A stretch of DNA of 34,050 nucleotides. Origin: an uncultured Fretibacterium sp. (lineage in GTDB: Bacteria; Synergistota; Synergistia; Synergistales; Aminobacteriaceae). The stretch's first letter is position 1, and each line of letters begins with the position of its first letter. This document shows, one piece after another, positions 15,980 through 22,055 of the stretch. The stretch lies in the NCBI GenBank assembly GCA_937915755.1, contig CALGGR010000080.1:1-34050 (forward strand), given 5' to 3'. The translations under genes and the position numbers were made by a program. The notes beneath the pieces were generated by a model. It was given only the letters and a program-made list of their open reading frames with translations, made no database searches and was not told the DNA's origin.

Positions 15980-16591
15980 ATGAACATCAATCTTAAAAAC
16001 GTAATGAAAAACTACATAGCGAGCGTTCCGCAACTTTCGTCTGAGAGTATACGTTTTCAGATCGAAACGGAAAAAGAAAAACTGAGCGCGCACAACCAAT
16101 GGCATGAAGCGCGCTTAAAAGAGGGAATGCCCAGAAGCTCCGCAGAATACGACAAGTCCATCGAGCAGATGAAGTCTTATCGAGAGATGATCCGCAACCT
16201 TGAACATGACTTGACGATCGCGGAACAGGTAGAGGCGTTTAATCGGGTCTCCGAGCCGTTGAGAAAAGCCCTTGAAGAGGCGGAAGGTCGTGCTACGGCA
16301 AGGACTCTCACAGCCGCGAAAATCTGCGAAATCCTTCGAGGCATTGAAGAAAGATGTCCCACGAAAAAGGCACTGGAAGGTACTGTCGTCCGCTATGACG
16401 GCGGAGAACACTTCCCGAGTGCTTATAAATACACGCCGGAAAGCACCCATTTTACCGCCGAATATAAGCGCGGATCGTGGCGGATCACGGATATTCACCG
16501 GGGAGTATGCCCGAACAGGCTATCATCCGGGACTATCGAGTTTTCGGAAGCGGCAGAAGATGCTATACTGAATGAACTTTCGAAAATTTGA
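15980..16591 (+). CDS. Coiled-coil protein of unknown function
   Basis: Encodes 203 residues from the ATG at 15980 (AAGGAGG 8 nt upstream; the TTG at 15974 is less likely). The N-terminal 120 residues are long helices with heptads (ETEKEKLSAHNQWHEARLKEG, MKSYREMIRNLEHDL). The C-terminal 75 residues look like a mixed beta domain (VVRYDGGEHFPSAYKYTPE, GSWRITDIHRG). No family is recognised. It follows the translocase with a 2-bp gap and is probably a partner. Confidence 0.75.
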   Translation: MNINLKNVMKNYIASVPQLSSESIRFQIETEKEKLSAHNQWHEARLKEGMPRSSAEYDKSIEQMKSYREMIRNLEHDLTIAEQVEAFNRVSEPLRKALEEAEGRATARTLTAAKICEILRGIEERCPTKKALEGTVVRYDGGEHFPSAYKYTPESTHFTAEYKRGSWRITDIHRGVCPNRLSSGTIEFSEAAEDAILNELSKI

Positions 16592-16615
16592 TGCCGCGAG
16601 GAGGTGGGCAAAACC

Positions 16616-16900
16616 GTGAAGAAACAGAAGAAAACATCAGAGGCTCTATTGAGAGCGCAGAAAAAGTATAAATCAGAGAAAACAAAACTCATCGGCACTC
16701 AGTTCCTTCTCGCAGAGGACGCAGATGTGATTGAAAAGCTCACTAGCGTACCAAACAGAAGAAAGTACCTTGTCGATCTAGTCAGAGCAGACATTCAGAA
16801 AGATGGAAGGATTTATCATGTTTCTTCCGGGTCGCTGAAGGCTAGTGAGTTTCCTGAGGCTGGAGAACTGATACTGGATGATCTTGTCGAAGGCGATTAA
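16616..16900 (+). CDS. Ribbon-helix-helix-like small basic protein
   Basis: A GTG start at 16616 is preferred over the GTG at 16604, because GAGGAGG occupies 16598-16604. The 94-residue protein starts with a Lys-rich helix and contains 'TQFLLAEDADVIEKLTSVPNRRKYLVDLVRADI', the pattern of plasmid/phage RHH-like proteins ('LKTDADIIEKLESVPNKQGYIKDLIRADI'). These are often autoregulators or relaxosome or partition accessory proteins. Here it may bind DNA for the FtsK-like motor or regulate the module. Confidence 0.68.
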   Translation: MKKQKKTSEALLRAQKKYKSEKTKLIGTQFLLAEDADVIEKLTSVPNRRKYLVDLVRADIQKDGRIYHVSSGSLKASEFPEAGELILDDLVEGD

Positions 16901-16925
16901 GCAGAGCCTGACCACCGCAAGCACA

Positions 16926-16954
16926 TTGAATTTCATGACGAAACGTGATATAAT
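16926..16954 (+). promoter_or_regulatory. Near-consensus sigma-70 promoter with extended -10
   Basis: TTGAAT at 16926-16931, a 17-bp spacer, then TATAAT at 16949-16954 preceded by TGA (extended -10). This is the best promoter seen in the window. The predicted start is about 7 nt downstream, at 16961, which is the A of the next ATG. Confidence 0.8.
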
Positions 16955-16960
16955 TCTGGC

Positions 16961-17176
16961 ATGAAACGTTTTAAGACAAAATGGGCGGCATACAAAGCAA
17001 AAGGCGAAGGCGAGACTGCCGTACAGGACGGCGACCATTGGGTAGTCCTTACCGAGGCTGAACATCGCTCTTACAGGCGAAACAGGAATCAGCAAGAGAA
17101 GCGTCAATCCGGCGGCAAGCTGTATACCCGGTCAACAAGCAAACGAGCTTCAGCAAGAAAACGAGGGAGCAAATAG
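16961..17176 (+). CDS. Small highly basic protein, probably from a leaderless mRNA
   Basis: A 71-residue protein (MKRFKTKWAAYKAKGEGET...) with a structured-looking N-terminal half containing 'GDHWVVLTEAEHRSYRRNR' and an Arg/Lys/Ser tail. There is no Shine-Dalgarno site. The ATG is 6 nt after a TATAAT box, so transcription should start at the ATG itself. The TAG stop is in the loop of an intrinsic terminator. The transcript would be about 230 nt and contain only this gene. A nucleic-acid-binding protein is likely from the charge. A small RNA with an accidental frame is the alternative. Confidence 0.65.
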   Translation: MKRFKTKWAAYKAKGEGETAVQDGDHWVVLTEAEHRSYRRNRNQQEKRQSGGKLYTRSTSKRASARKRGSK

Positions 17177-17190
17177 CTCCCTCTTTTTTT
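17163..17190 (+). terminator. Intrinsic terminator ending the plus-strand module
   Basis: GAGGGAGC (17163-17170), loop AAATA, GCTCCCTC (17176-17183), followed by seven Ts (17184-17190). It lies between convergent operons. The following 77 bp up to 17268 contain nothing recognisable. Confidence 0.92.
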
Positions 17191-17267
17191 TATGCCGTTT
17201 CCGAGCCTTTTTATTTCAGACCCCTATAGTTATGCCATTTTAACGTTAAAGTCTCCGCAAATGGATT

Positions 17268-17594
17268 CTACGGCGTCTCAGAGGCATAAATATCCTGCAT
17301 CTCATCCAGTCTGTCGAAGGGCAATGGCACTCCCGCGTCCCGGAAGGGCTGTAACATCTCTTCATCGAAGCCTTCATCGACATCGTATGTCGTGATCGTT
17401 GCCAGTTGGTTTCCGCATTCCGGACAATAAAGTTCGTATGTCCCGTCATCCATCACAGCGACTACAGTTCGGTCGTTGACATTCTCATCCCGGACTTTCA
17501 TCATGTCCCCGGAGATAAACGGAAATCCGCATTCACAGTTACCGTTATTGTCAAAGACAAATTTAGAGAATATGAGAAACTGTTTGGGACTCAT
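17268..17594 (-). CDS. Small zinc-ribbon-like protein
   Basis: A 108-residue protein with GAGGG before the ATG at 17594, the last gene of the early operon. Two cysteine pairs, CECGFPF (21-27) and LYCPECGNQ (55-63), can make one zinc site around a beta core. The acidic C-terminus (DVDEGFDEEML) has no metal ligands. Function unknown. It is one of several small Cys-pair proteins in this stretch. Confidence 0.72.
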   Translation of the reverse strand: MSPKQFLIFSKFVFDNNGNCECGFPFISGDMMKVRDENVNDRTVVAVMDDGTYELYCPECGNQLATITTYDVDEGFDEEMLQPFRDAGVPLPFDRLDEMQDIYASETP

Positions 17595-17606
17595 CTTTTT
17601 CCCTCT

Positions 17607-17804
17607 TCAATCCTTGTATCCGGCGATTGTTCCCACTTTTCTTTCTACCTCACTGCAAAAGTCATCATCAAAGCCAAGGCGAGAATCTTCTGTCAAGTCG
17701 CATCCATAGACGCAGTAGCCGCCGTCTTCTCTGCGTCCATCTTTCCAAAAGAATTTGGTTTGATGTTTACAGTCCCTGCATCTAATCACTTCATCCGTTT
17801 TCAC
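17607..17804 (-). CDS. Small cysteine-rich protein
   Basis: A 65-residue protein with a GTG start at 17804 (GGGAGG 7 nt upstream) overlapping the end of the previous gene. It begins 'MKTDEVIRCRDCKHQTKFFW' and continues with CVYGCDLT and a later Cys ('FCSEVERK'). This matches a common gut-phage type of CRDCKH zinc-knuckle protein of unknown role. Confidence 0.75.
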   Translation of the reverse strand: MKTDEVIRCRDCKHQTKFFWKDGRREDGGYCVYGCDLTEDSRLGFDDDFCSEVERKVGTIAGYKD

Positions 17805-18168
17805 ACTTTTCCCTCCCCTCTAAAATCTCCATATAGTCCTCACAGCTACCGCCAGTGTACGGTTCGGGCAAGGGCATCCGTGCGTTCATTTCAGTATACT
17901 TCGGCATCCAACCCCACCCCTCAAAATCGACCTCTGGGATATAGCCGTCATTGTAAAAAAATCTGCCAATATCCATACGCCTTTCGCCGTCTACTGTGTA
18001 GCTCATAAGGCAAAACTCCGTTGCATGGAAAGCCCCTTCATGTTCTGTGTATTCCGGCAGTCTCTCAGTTACAGGTATCCATCTGGGAATGTCTTGTAAT
18101 ACGATGTTTATCAGCCCTTCGGCTAAGATAAACCTTTCAGTCAAAGACCGTTTTTCTTTATCGTTCAT
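17791..18168 (-). CDS. DUF551-containing protein
   Basis: A start at 18168 (GGAG 6 nt upstream) is chosen over 18186, giving 125 residues. The segment 'WIPVTERLPEYTEHEGAFHATEFCLMSYTVDGERRMDIGRFFY...WGWMPKYTEMNARMPLPEPY' is the DUF551 signature (WIPV.ERLP ... WMPLPEPY-like end), common in phage early regions. Function unknown. Confidence 0.85.
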   Translation of the reverse strand: MNDKEKRSLTERFILAEGLINIVLQDIPRWIPVTERLPEYTEHEGAFHATEFCLMSYTVDGERRMDIGRFFYNDGYIPEVDFEGWGWMPKYTEMNARMPLPEPYTGGSCEDYMEILEGREKCENG

Positions 18169-18190
18169 CACTTTCTCCTTTACCATTCAA

Positions 18191-18295
18191 TCAGTTCCAA
18201 TGTAAGTCTGCGGTGGGAAAGAAAAAGGCCGCTCCGCAGTACTCGCATTTGTCTTTGTTCTCTACAGGTGCGCCACAGTTTGGACAGTTAGTCAT
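18191..18295 (-). CDS. 34-residue zinc-ribbon micropeptide
   Basis: The ATG at 18295 overlaps the stop of the preceding gene as ATGA, and the stop is at 18191. The sequence MTNCPNCGAPVENKDKCEYC continues with GAAFFFPTADLHWN. Two CxxC knuckles 13 residues apart form a complete zinc ribbon with almost nothing else. Translational coupling and the perfect CPNCGAP motif argue that it is real despite its size. Confidence 0.7.
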   Translation of the reverse strand: MTNCPNCGAPVENKDKCEYCGAAFFFPTADLHWN

Positions 18296-18591
18296 CCTTC
18301 CTCCATCCTCGCTCCGCAGTTGGGACAGTAAAGATACCTCTGTGCAAGGTATCGGCGCTCAACAACATACCATCCACCACACTCGGAACAATCGCTCCCC
18401 CATGTCTGATACTCATTCACAACGTGCGGTATCCACTTCCCCTTCTTCTCTGCGGTCGGCAATTTAAACAATGCTTCTCGGTGCTGTTTCCAGTCCTCTT
18501 GTGCTTGTAACTCCGCATCGGTATCTGCCCAGCTCATCGGCATATCACCCAGCGCATCAATCGCCGCCTGTCTGCTGATTAAATCACTCAT
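18292..18591 (-). CDS. 'DLISRQAAIDAL' zinc-ribbon protein
   Basis: A 99-residue protein, AAGGAG before the ATG at 18591. The N-terminus 'SDLISRQAAIDALGDMP' and the middle 'EKKGKWIPHV' are a frequent gut Firmicute phage type. The C-terminus has CSECGG and YCPNCGARMEEG, a four-Cys ribbon. The role is unknown, possibly a small adaptor acting on a host complex. Confidence 0.8.
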   Translation of the reverse strand: MSDLISRQAAIDALGDMPMSWADTDAELQAQEDWKQHREALFKLPTAEKKGKWIPHVVNEYQTWGSDCSECGGWYVVERRYLAQRYLYCPNCGARMEEG

Positions 18592-18769
18592 CTATACTCC
18601 TTTTTGCAATTACGACCACAAGGAAAATTAAAATCTCCAGCACTGCGATAGCGGCAAGTACCCAGAAGGGCGCAAGTACCCATATCCAAGGCCACGTTAT
18701 CACTCCTATAATCTTCAAGACGATAAACGCTATTCCAAGTCCGATTCCGATAAATTCAAGCGCGTTCAT
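18584..18769 (-). CDS. Small two-helix membrane protein
   Basis: A 61-residue protein, AAAGGAG before the ATG at 18769. Two hydrophobic segments (about 5-27 and 32-54) contain several Trp/Pro residues (TWPWIWVLAPFW). The C-terminus KRSIDE should be cytoplasmic. It lies within the early zinc-knuckle cluster, so it is not the lysis holin; superinfection exclusion or host membrane modulation are possibilities only. Confidence 0.68.
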   Translation of the reverse strand: MNALEFIGIGLGIAFIVLKIIGVITWPWIWVLAPFWVLAAIAVLEILIFLVVVIAKRSIDE

Positions 18770-18935
18770 TTTTCTCCTTTCTCATCTCCGCCCCGCAATT
18801 CGGGCAGTATTCAAACCAGTCAAAACCGTACAGATACGGCGTGGTATGCCATTTTCCGCAGGCCGAGCATCTAGCCGACTGCCATGCTTCAATGTTCTCG
18901 CCCTCGATGATTTTACGGTCAATCCACTTTGCCAT
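18756..18935 (-). CDS. Small zinc-ribbon protein
   Basis: Encodes 59 residues from the ATG at 18935, chosen because AAGGAGG is 6 nt upstream (an earlier in-frame ATG at 18977 lacks one). It contains CSACGKWH and YCPNCGAEMRK. 'FDWFEYCPNCGAEM' is the common terminal form. It overlaps the membrane protein start by 14 bp. Confidence 0.75.
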   Translation of the reverse strand: MAKWIDRKIIEGENIEAWQSARCSACGKWHTTPYLYGFDWFEYCPNCGAEMRKEKNERA

Positions 18936-18936
18936 C

Positions 18937-19196
18937 TCAGTCCTCCTTCCTCGTATAACACATCCTGTCAGTCTCACGCTTGATCTCGTAGAGCGTGGTC
19001 ACGCCTCTGTACCAATCAATCGCGCTGAGCATCTTTTCTTGCCGCTCTGCACCACGGTCATTTCCAGCGTGGTGTGTGCGGTCTGGCGGTCGAAGCCGTG
19101 CCGGATTATCTTCGTCCCCGGCTCGAGTTTCCGCACCTGTTCAGCCGTCAATTCCTCGTCACGCTTGATATACTGCCGTATGTTTACTCCACTCAT
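18937..19196 (-). pseudogene. Frameshifted small early gene (two overlapping frames)
   Basis: Frame one starts at 19196 (GGAG upstream; MSGVNIRQYIKRDEELTAEQ...) and reads 'GTKIIRHGFDRQTAHTTLEMTVVQSGKK' before running into RCSARLIGTEA and a stop at 18999. The -1 frame from the same A run (about 19034-19037) reads KKMLSAIDWYRGVTTLYEIK and ends at 18937, 1 bp before the next gene. Joining them by -1 gives an about 86-residue protein of convincing composition. Either one A is missing in the run (mutation or assembly error) or a -1 ribosomal shift occurs. Confidence 0.6.
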
Positions 19197-19441
19197 CTCT
19201 CCATCTCCTTCCCGCACTCCGGGCAGAAGTGCGTTTTTTCGTCCTTTGTAGCTCCGCAGGAAGGGCATTTGAATTTATTCCCCCAGTTTAGCCACGGTTC
19301 GGGGTCTGCACCCTCCCAGTCGTGAGCTATCTCAGTAAGCATCAGGACTACCCTCTCCTCTAAATCTGTTCTCTCCTTGTCTTTCTTGATTCCAAGGTTC
19401 ACCCTCTCTATCGTGTTGTATATCTTCTCTGGACTCCACAT
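19193..19441 (-). CDS. Small zinc-ribbon protein
   Basis: An 82-residue protein, AAAGGAG before the ATG at 19441. It has an N-terminal helical region (EKIYNTIERVNLGIKKDKER), then 'FKCPSCGATKDEKTHFCPECGKEMER', a clean rubredoxin-like knuckle pair. The stop overlaps the next start. Unknown role. Confidence 0.75.
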   Translation of the reverse strand: MWSPEKIYNTIERVNLGIKKDKERTDLEERVVLMLTEIAHDWEGADPEPWLNWGNKFKCPSCGATKDEKTHFCPECGKEMER

Positions 19442-19505
19442 AGTTCTCTCCTTTCGGCGGATACTTGAATTTGATACTTTCTATCACTTCTGAGATTGAA
19501 GCCAT
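19332..19505 (-). CDS. Possible small protein overlapping the zinc-ribbon gene
   Basis: An ATG at 19505 with GGGAG 8 nt upstream gives 57 residues beginning MASISEVIESIKFKYPPKGE. It overlaps the next gene by 110 bp in another frame, which is unusual. Only the first 20 codons (19446-19505) are free of overlap. It may be a short leader peptide whose frame happens to stay open. Low confidence. Confidence 0.35.
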   Translation of the reverse strand: MASISEVIESIKFKYPPKGENYVESREDIQHDREGEPWNQERQGENRFRGEGSPDAY

Positions 19506-19831
19506 AAACTGCTCTCCCATTCTCTGTAAATCTCCATGAAGTCATCCAGCCTGAGCGTCACTATCCAAGGACAATAGTTTTTCTTGTGCATGACTACAGG
19601 TATCTCGTCCTCTTTCGCGTCTCTGATGCTCTGGTCCAGAGCGTTTCGGACATTCAAATGTTCTACGTTCTTGCACTCAATATGGATGTGAGGAAGTCCA
19701 ATGACATCTGGACTTTCACTTCCGGGAACGTGCATCGCACCACCTCTGTGAGTGTCATATCCAAATCCTTTAAGGATGTTGGCAAGCTCCCTTTCAGACC
19801 TTGCGCCTTTATTTCGTGAATACTTACCCAT
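19484..19831 (-). CDS. Hjc/VRR-like PD-(D/E)XK nuclease (putative Holliday junction resolvase)
   Basis: A 115-residue protein starting at 19831 with GAGG 7 nt upstream. 'SRNKGARSERELANILKGFGYDTHRGG' followed by 'PGSESPDVIGLPHIHIECKN' has the catalytic Glu-Asp-GlxK arrangement of small Hjc-type resolvases (E14, D44, E53, K55 by count). It would resolve recombination or replication intermediates made by the adjacent SSAP/exonuclease set. It overlaps the DnaC-like gene by 8 bp. Confidence 0.8.
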   Translation of the reverse strand: MGKYSRNKGARSERELANILKGFGYDTHRGGAMHVPGSESPDVIGLPHIHIECKNVEHLNVRNALDQSIRDAKEDEIPVVMHKKNYCPWIVTLRLDDFMEIYREWESSLWLQSQK

Positions 19832-20618
19832 GAGCAGCCCTCCGCATTATCTCTGCGTTGTGTTCGTCTGCCAGCTTCCGTCTGATGCTCTCTTCCGGCA
19901 AGGCTATCCGATATGACGAAGCGTATATTCTGTCCAGTGTCCTTGTATCGGTCTTGACCTTGTCTATCGGCAGATTCGAAGTCCAGATAGTAGGCTTGTC
20001 GTTCCTGGCTCTCGTGTCCGTGAGTCTGAACAGCTCCCTTGAAGGCCAATCCTTATCTTCTCCGCCTGCTCCCAGATCGTCATAAATGAGAAGGTCTGTA
20101 TCTAACCACTTCTGGAAGTCGTTTTCCTTCTCCCTTATCTGTTCGGCGAAGTCCGCCGCACTCAGGAAACGGACAGAATACTGATGATAGACTGCATGGT
20201 AGGCTATACAGCAGGCCAGTTTCGTCTTCCCCGAACCTCTGGTGTTCGAAAACAGGTAAAGCCCTTTTCCCTCGAAAAACATATCCTGCATCGCGTCCAG
20301 ATAGGTGTCTATCACCTTCTTCAACGCTGAAGCCCTCGCCTGATCCTCGTAGAGGTCCCATTTGAAAGCGTTAATGTTCTGACCTGCATACGCTACAGGT
20401 ATCCCTGATTCATCGAACTGTCTCTTAATCCACTCATTCCCTCTTCCGGCAGATACGAAAAAGTCAAACTCATAGAACGTGTCCTGTTCGATGAAGGAAC
20501 ACAGCCATCCTTCTTCCGGGGAAGTCATCGGCAGAACATCTGTGCATTTCGCTATCATCCGTGGAGCGAACTCGAAGGGAACTTCGTAGACCTTGCCTTT
20601 CTCATATTTACAATTCAT
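19824..20618 (-). CDS. DnaC/IstB-like helicase-loader ATPase
   Basis: A 264-residue protein starting at 20618 with GGGGG upstream. Walker A SNTRGSGKTKLA (124-135) and Walker B DLLIYDDLGAG (175-185), then a sensor-like WTSN and arginine-rich 'TLDRIYASSYRIALPEESIRRK', fit DnaC-type AAA+ loaders. The N-terminal 95 residues include Cys25 and Cys40 but no clear zinc finger. It pairs with the replisome organizer immediately upstream, as in many Firmicute phages, to load the host helicase. Confidence 0.86.
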   Translation of the reverse strand: MNCKYEKGKVYEVPFEFAPRMIAKCTDVLPMTSPEEGWLCSFIEQDTFYEFDFFVSAGRGNEWIKRQFDESGIPVAYAGQNINAFKWDLYEDQARASALKKVIDTYLDAMQDMFFEGKGLYLFSNTRGSGKTKLACCIAYHAVYHQYSVRFLSAADFAEQIREKENDFQKWLDTDLLIYDDLGAGGEDKDWPSRELFRLTDTRARNDKPTIWTSNLPIDKVKTDTRTLDRIYASSYRIALPEESIRRKLADEHNAEIMRRAAHG

Positions 20619-21357
20619 CGAACATCCCCCTCGCTATGTCGTCCTGCCATGCTTCGTCTTTTTTACGGCTCTCTTCGTCATTCGGAGAGATCTGGTTAAG
20701 ATACCCTTCAAACTTGTTGGAGAAGAGTGTATCAGGCCGGAGATATTTGGACAGCCGCTCATCATCTTTCCAGTCCGCATATTTGGTATCTATGACTTTC
20801 TGGAAGTCCTCGACAGTGAAGTCCTCTGACAGTCTGGCCTTTATCAGCTGAACAGTCTTTTGCGTTGTGGGTTTATAATGAGTACCCAGTTTCTCGTTCA
20901 AGTAGGCTACAACTTCTCGGGTTTCCCGAGTATATGTATCTTTGTAAGTAATAGAACTATTATTATTTTCTTTTTTACTTATTATATTCTTTCTCTTGTT
21001 GTTGATTGCCTGTTGATTGCCTGTTGATTGACTGTTACCTTGACTGTTATCCACCTGATATTTATCGTAATTTTGTATTGTAATTACTGAATATTTTGAG
21101 GTTGTCCTGACTGTTAGTTCGCCTGTTGATTTCAAGTGCTTTATCGCTGTTCTTGCCTGTTGGATGGAAACGCCTGTTCCTGCACAGATTTTGGGATAAC
21201 TCGTCACGAATGACCCTCTCTTGATCTCCTCTCCCTGAAACTTCATATCCTTCCAGTTAGCCTTTAAGAGACAGTAGAGGAACACGTCCCTTGTCGGGGG
21301 ATCAGACCACCATTCCCACTTGAAGATGCATCGGTGAAGCCGTATATACCCCTCCAT
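20608..21357 (-). CDS. Replisome organizer (DnaD-like, Phg_2220_C C-terminus)
   Basis: A 249-residue protein with GAGGTG before the ATG at 21357. The N-terminal winged helix (1-100; 'YIRLHRCIFKWEWWSDPPTRDVFLYCLLKANW', 'RGSFVTSYPKICAGTGVSIQQARTAIKHL') is typical of phage replication organizers. An Asn/Gln/Ser linker (105-140) is followed by the Phg_2220_C-type domain 'VVAYLNEKLGTHYKPTTQKT...RLSKYLRPDTLF'. The linker DNA carries tandem iterons, so the protein likely binds inside its own gene. It overlaps the DnaC-like gene by 11 bp. Confidence 0.88.
   Translation of the reverse strand: MEGYIRLHRCIFKWEWWSDPPTRDVFLYCLLKANWKDMKFQGEEIKRGSFVTSYPKICAGTGVSIQQARTAIKHLKSTGELTVRTTSKYSVITIQNYDKYQVDNSQGNSQSTGNQQAINNKRKNIISKKENNNSSITYKDTYTRETREVVAYLNEKLGTHYKPTTQKTVQLIKARLSEDFTVEDFQKVIDTKYADWKDDERLSKYLRPDTLFSNKFEGYLNQISPNDEESRKKDEAWQDDIARGMFDEL
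20940..21056. other. Candidate replication origin: 11-bp iterons and AT-rich DNA
   Basis: TGTTGATTGCC at 21000-21010 and 21011-21021 and TGTTGATTGAC at 21022-21032 stand in tandem, followed by degenerate TGTTACCTTGAC and TGTTATCCACC (to 21055). Directly beside them, 20946-20990 is extremely AT-rich (ATTATTATTTTC...TTATTATATTC), a natural unwinding element. The site is inside the organizer gene, as in lambda O and many Firmicute phages. Confidence 0.7.
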
Positions 21358-21365
21358 ACTTCACC

Positions 21366-21716
21366 TCAATTAAAGGGAAGTCCGTCATCCGGCAGGTCAT
21401 CCGGCACAGCTATGAAGTCCGCAGACCTTGCCTCCACAGTCTCAGCTGTGTACACATGGTAGTAGGTGTTCGTTACCTTCTTCTCGGCGTTGTACCTGTT
21501 GGTAACATCAATATCACCCAGCTTCACCCTGCCGCCTTCTCCGCAGTTCTTAAAGACGGATACTGCGTCTCCGTAGACCCTCACATATCCCCCGAAGGTC
21601 TGCTCGTAGCCCCCGGTCTCCTTGTTCTTGCGGCTGATGGAGATCTTCGCGTTAAGCCTGTTCCCCTGTTCCTCAATGCTCCATATCTTCGCATAAGAGC
21701 CTGTTCTGAATCCCAT
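21366..21716 (-). CDS. ssb: Single-stranded DNA-binding protein
   Basis: A 116-residue protein with AAAGGAG before the ATG at 21716. The beta-rich body ('YAKIWSIEEQGNRLNAKISISRKNKETGGYEQTFGGYVRVYGD') suits an OB fold, and the acidic end PDDLPDDGLPFN is the SSB tail that recruits partner proteins. It lies between recombination and replication genes. It is shorter than bacterial SSB but usual for phage. Confidence 0.82.
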   Translation of the reverse strand: MGFRTGSYAKIWSIEEQGNRLNAKISISRKNKETGGYEQTFGGYVRVYGDAVSVFKNCGEGGRVKLGDIDVTNRYNAEKKVTNTYYHVYTAETVEARSADFIAVPDDLPDDGLPFN

Positions 21717-21727
21717 GATCTTCTCCT

Positions 21728-21767
21728 TTTATCGTTTGATTATTTCAATTTATCGTTTGATTATTTC
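21728..21767. repeat. 21-bp tandem repeat in the ssb leader
   Basis: TTTATCGTTTGATTATTTC occurs at 21728-21746 and 21749-21767 (period 21 bp) in the 57-bp gap before ssb. On the minus strand each unit has the form GAAATAATCAAACGATAAA. Two helical turns of spacing suit a binding site; it may modulate ssb translation or mRNA. Confidence 0.75.
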
Positions 21768-21773
21768 CATGCT

Positions 21774-22055
21774 TCAAAGGTAGTTTTTTCCATACCGGGT
21801 TCTGAAATCTTCCAGTGTATGGTCTTTCAAGTACGCTTCTTCACCCTTTTCGTGAAGAGACTGCATAAGTTCCTTGTTGAAATGCACTCCCCTGTTTCCT
21901 GTGTGGCAGGACCGGCAGAGCATAACGTATAATCCGTCCTGTTCTGAGAGCTTCCTGTTAGCTCCGCCGAATATGTGATGCTTCTCCAACATCGTCCACC
22001 TGCCGCACAAAAAACACTTATTAGGCTCATCCTGTAAAAGAGACTTCCACCTCAC
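21774..22055 (-). CDS. HNH-like zinc protein of the recombination cluster
   Basis: A 93-residue protein, GTG start at 22055 (GAGG 7 nt upstream, overlapping the exonuclease stop). 'CFLCGRWTMLEKHHIFGGANRKLSEQDG' followed by 'MLCRSCHTGNRGVHFN' has two CxxC pairs and the HH of a treble-clef/HNH fold. Proteins of this form accompany phage recombinases (NinX/HNH-type), possibly as structure-specific nucleases. No experimental role can be read from sequence. Confidence 0.78.
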   Translation of the reverse strand: MRWKSLLQDEPNKCFLCGRWTMLEKHHIFGGANRKLSEQDGLYVMLCRSCHTGNRGVHFNKELMQSLHEKGEEAYLKDHTLEDFRTRYGKNYL

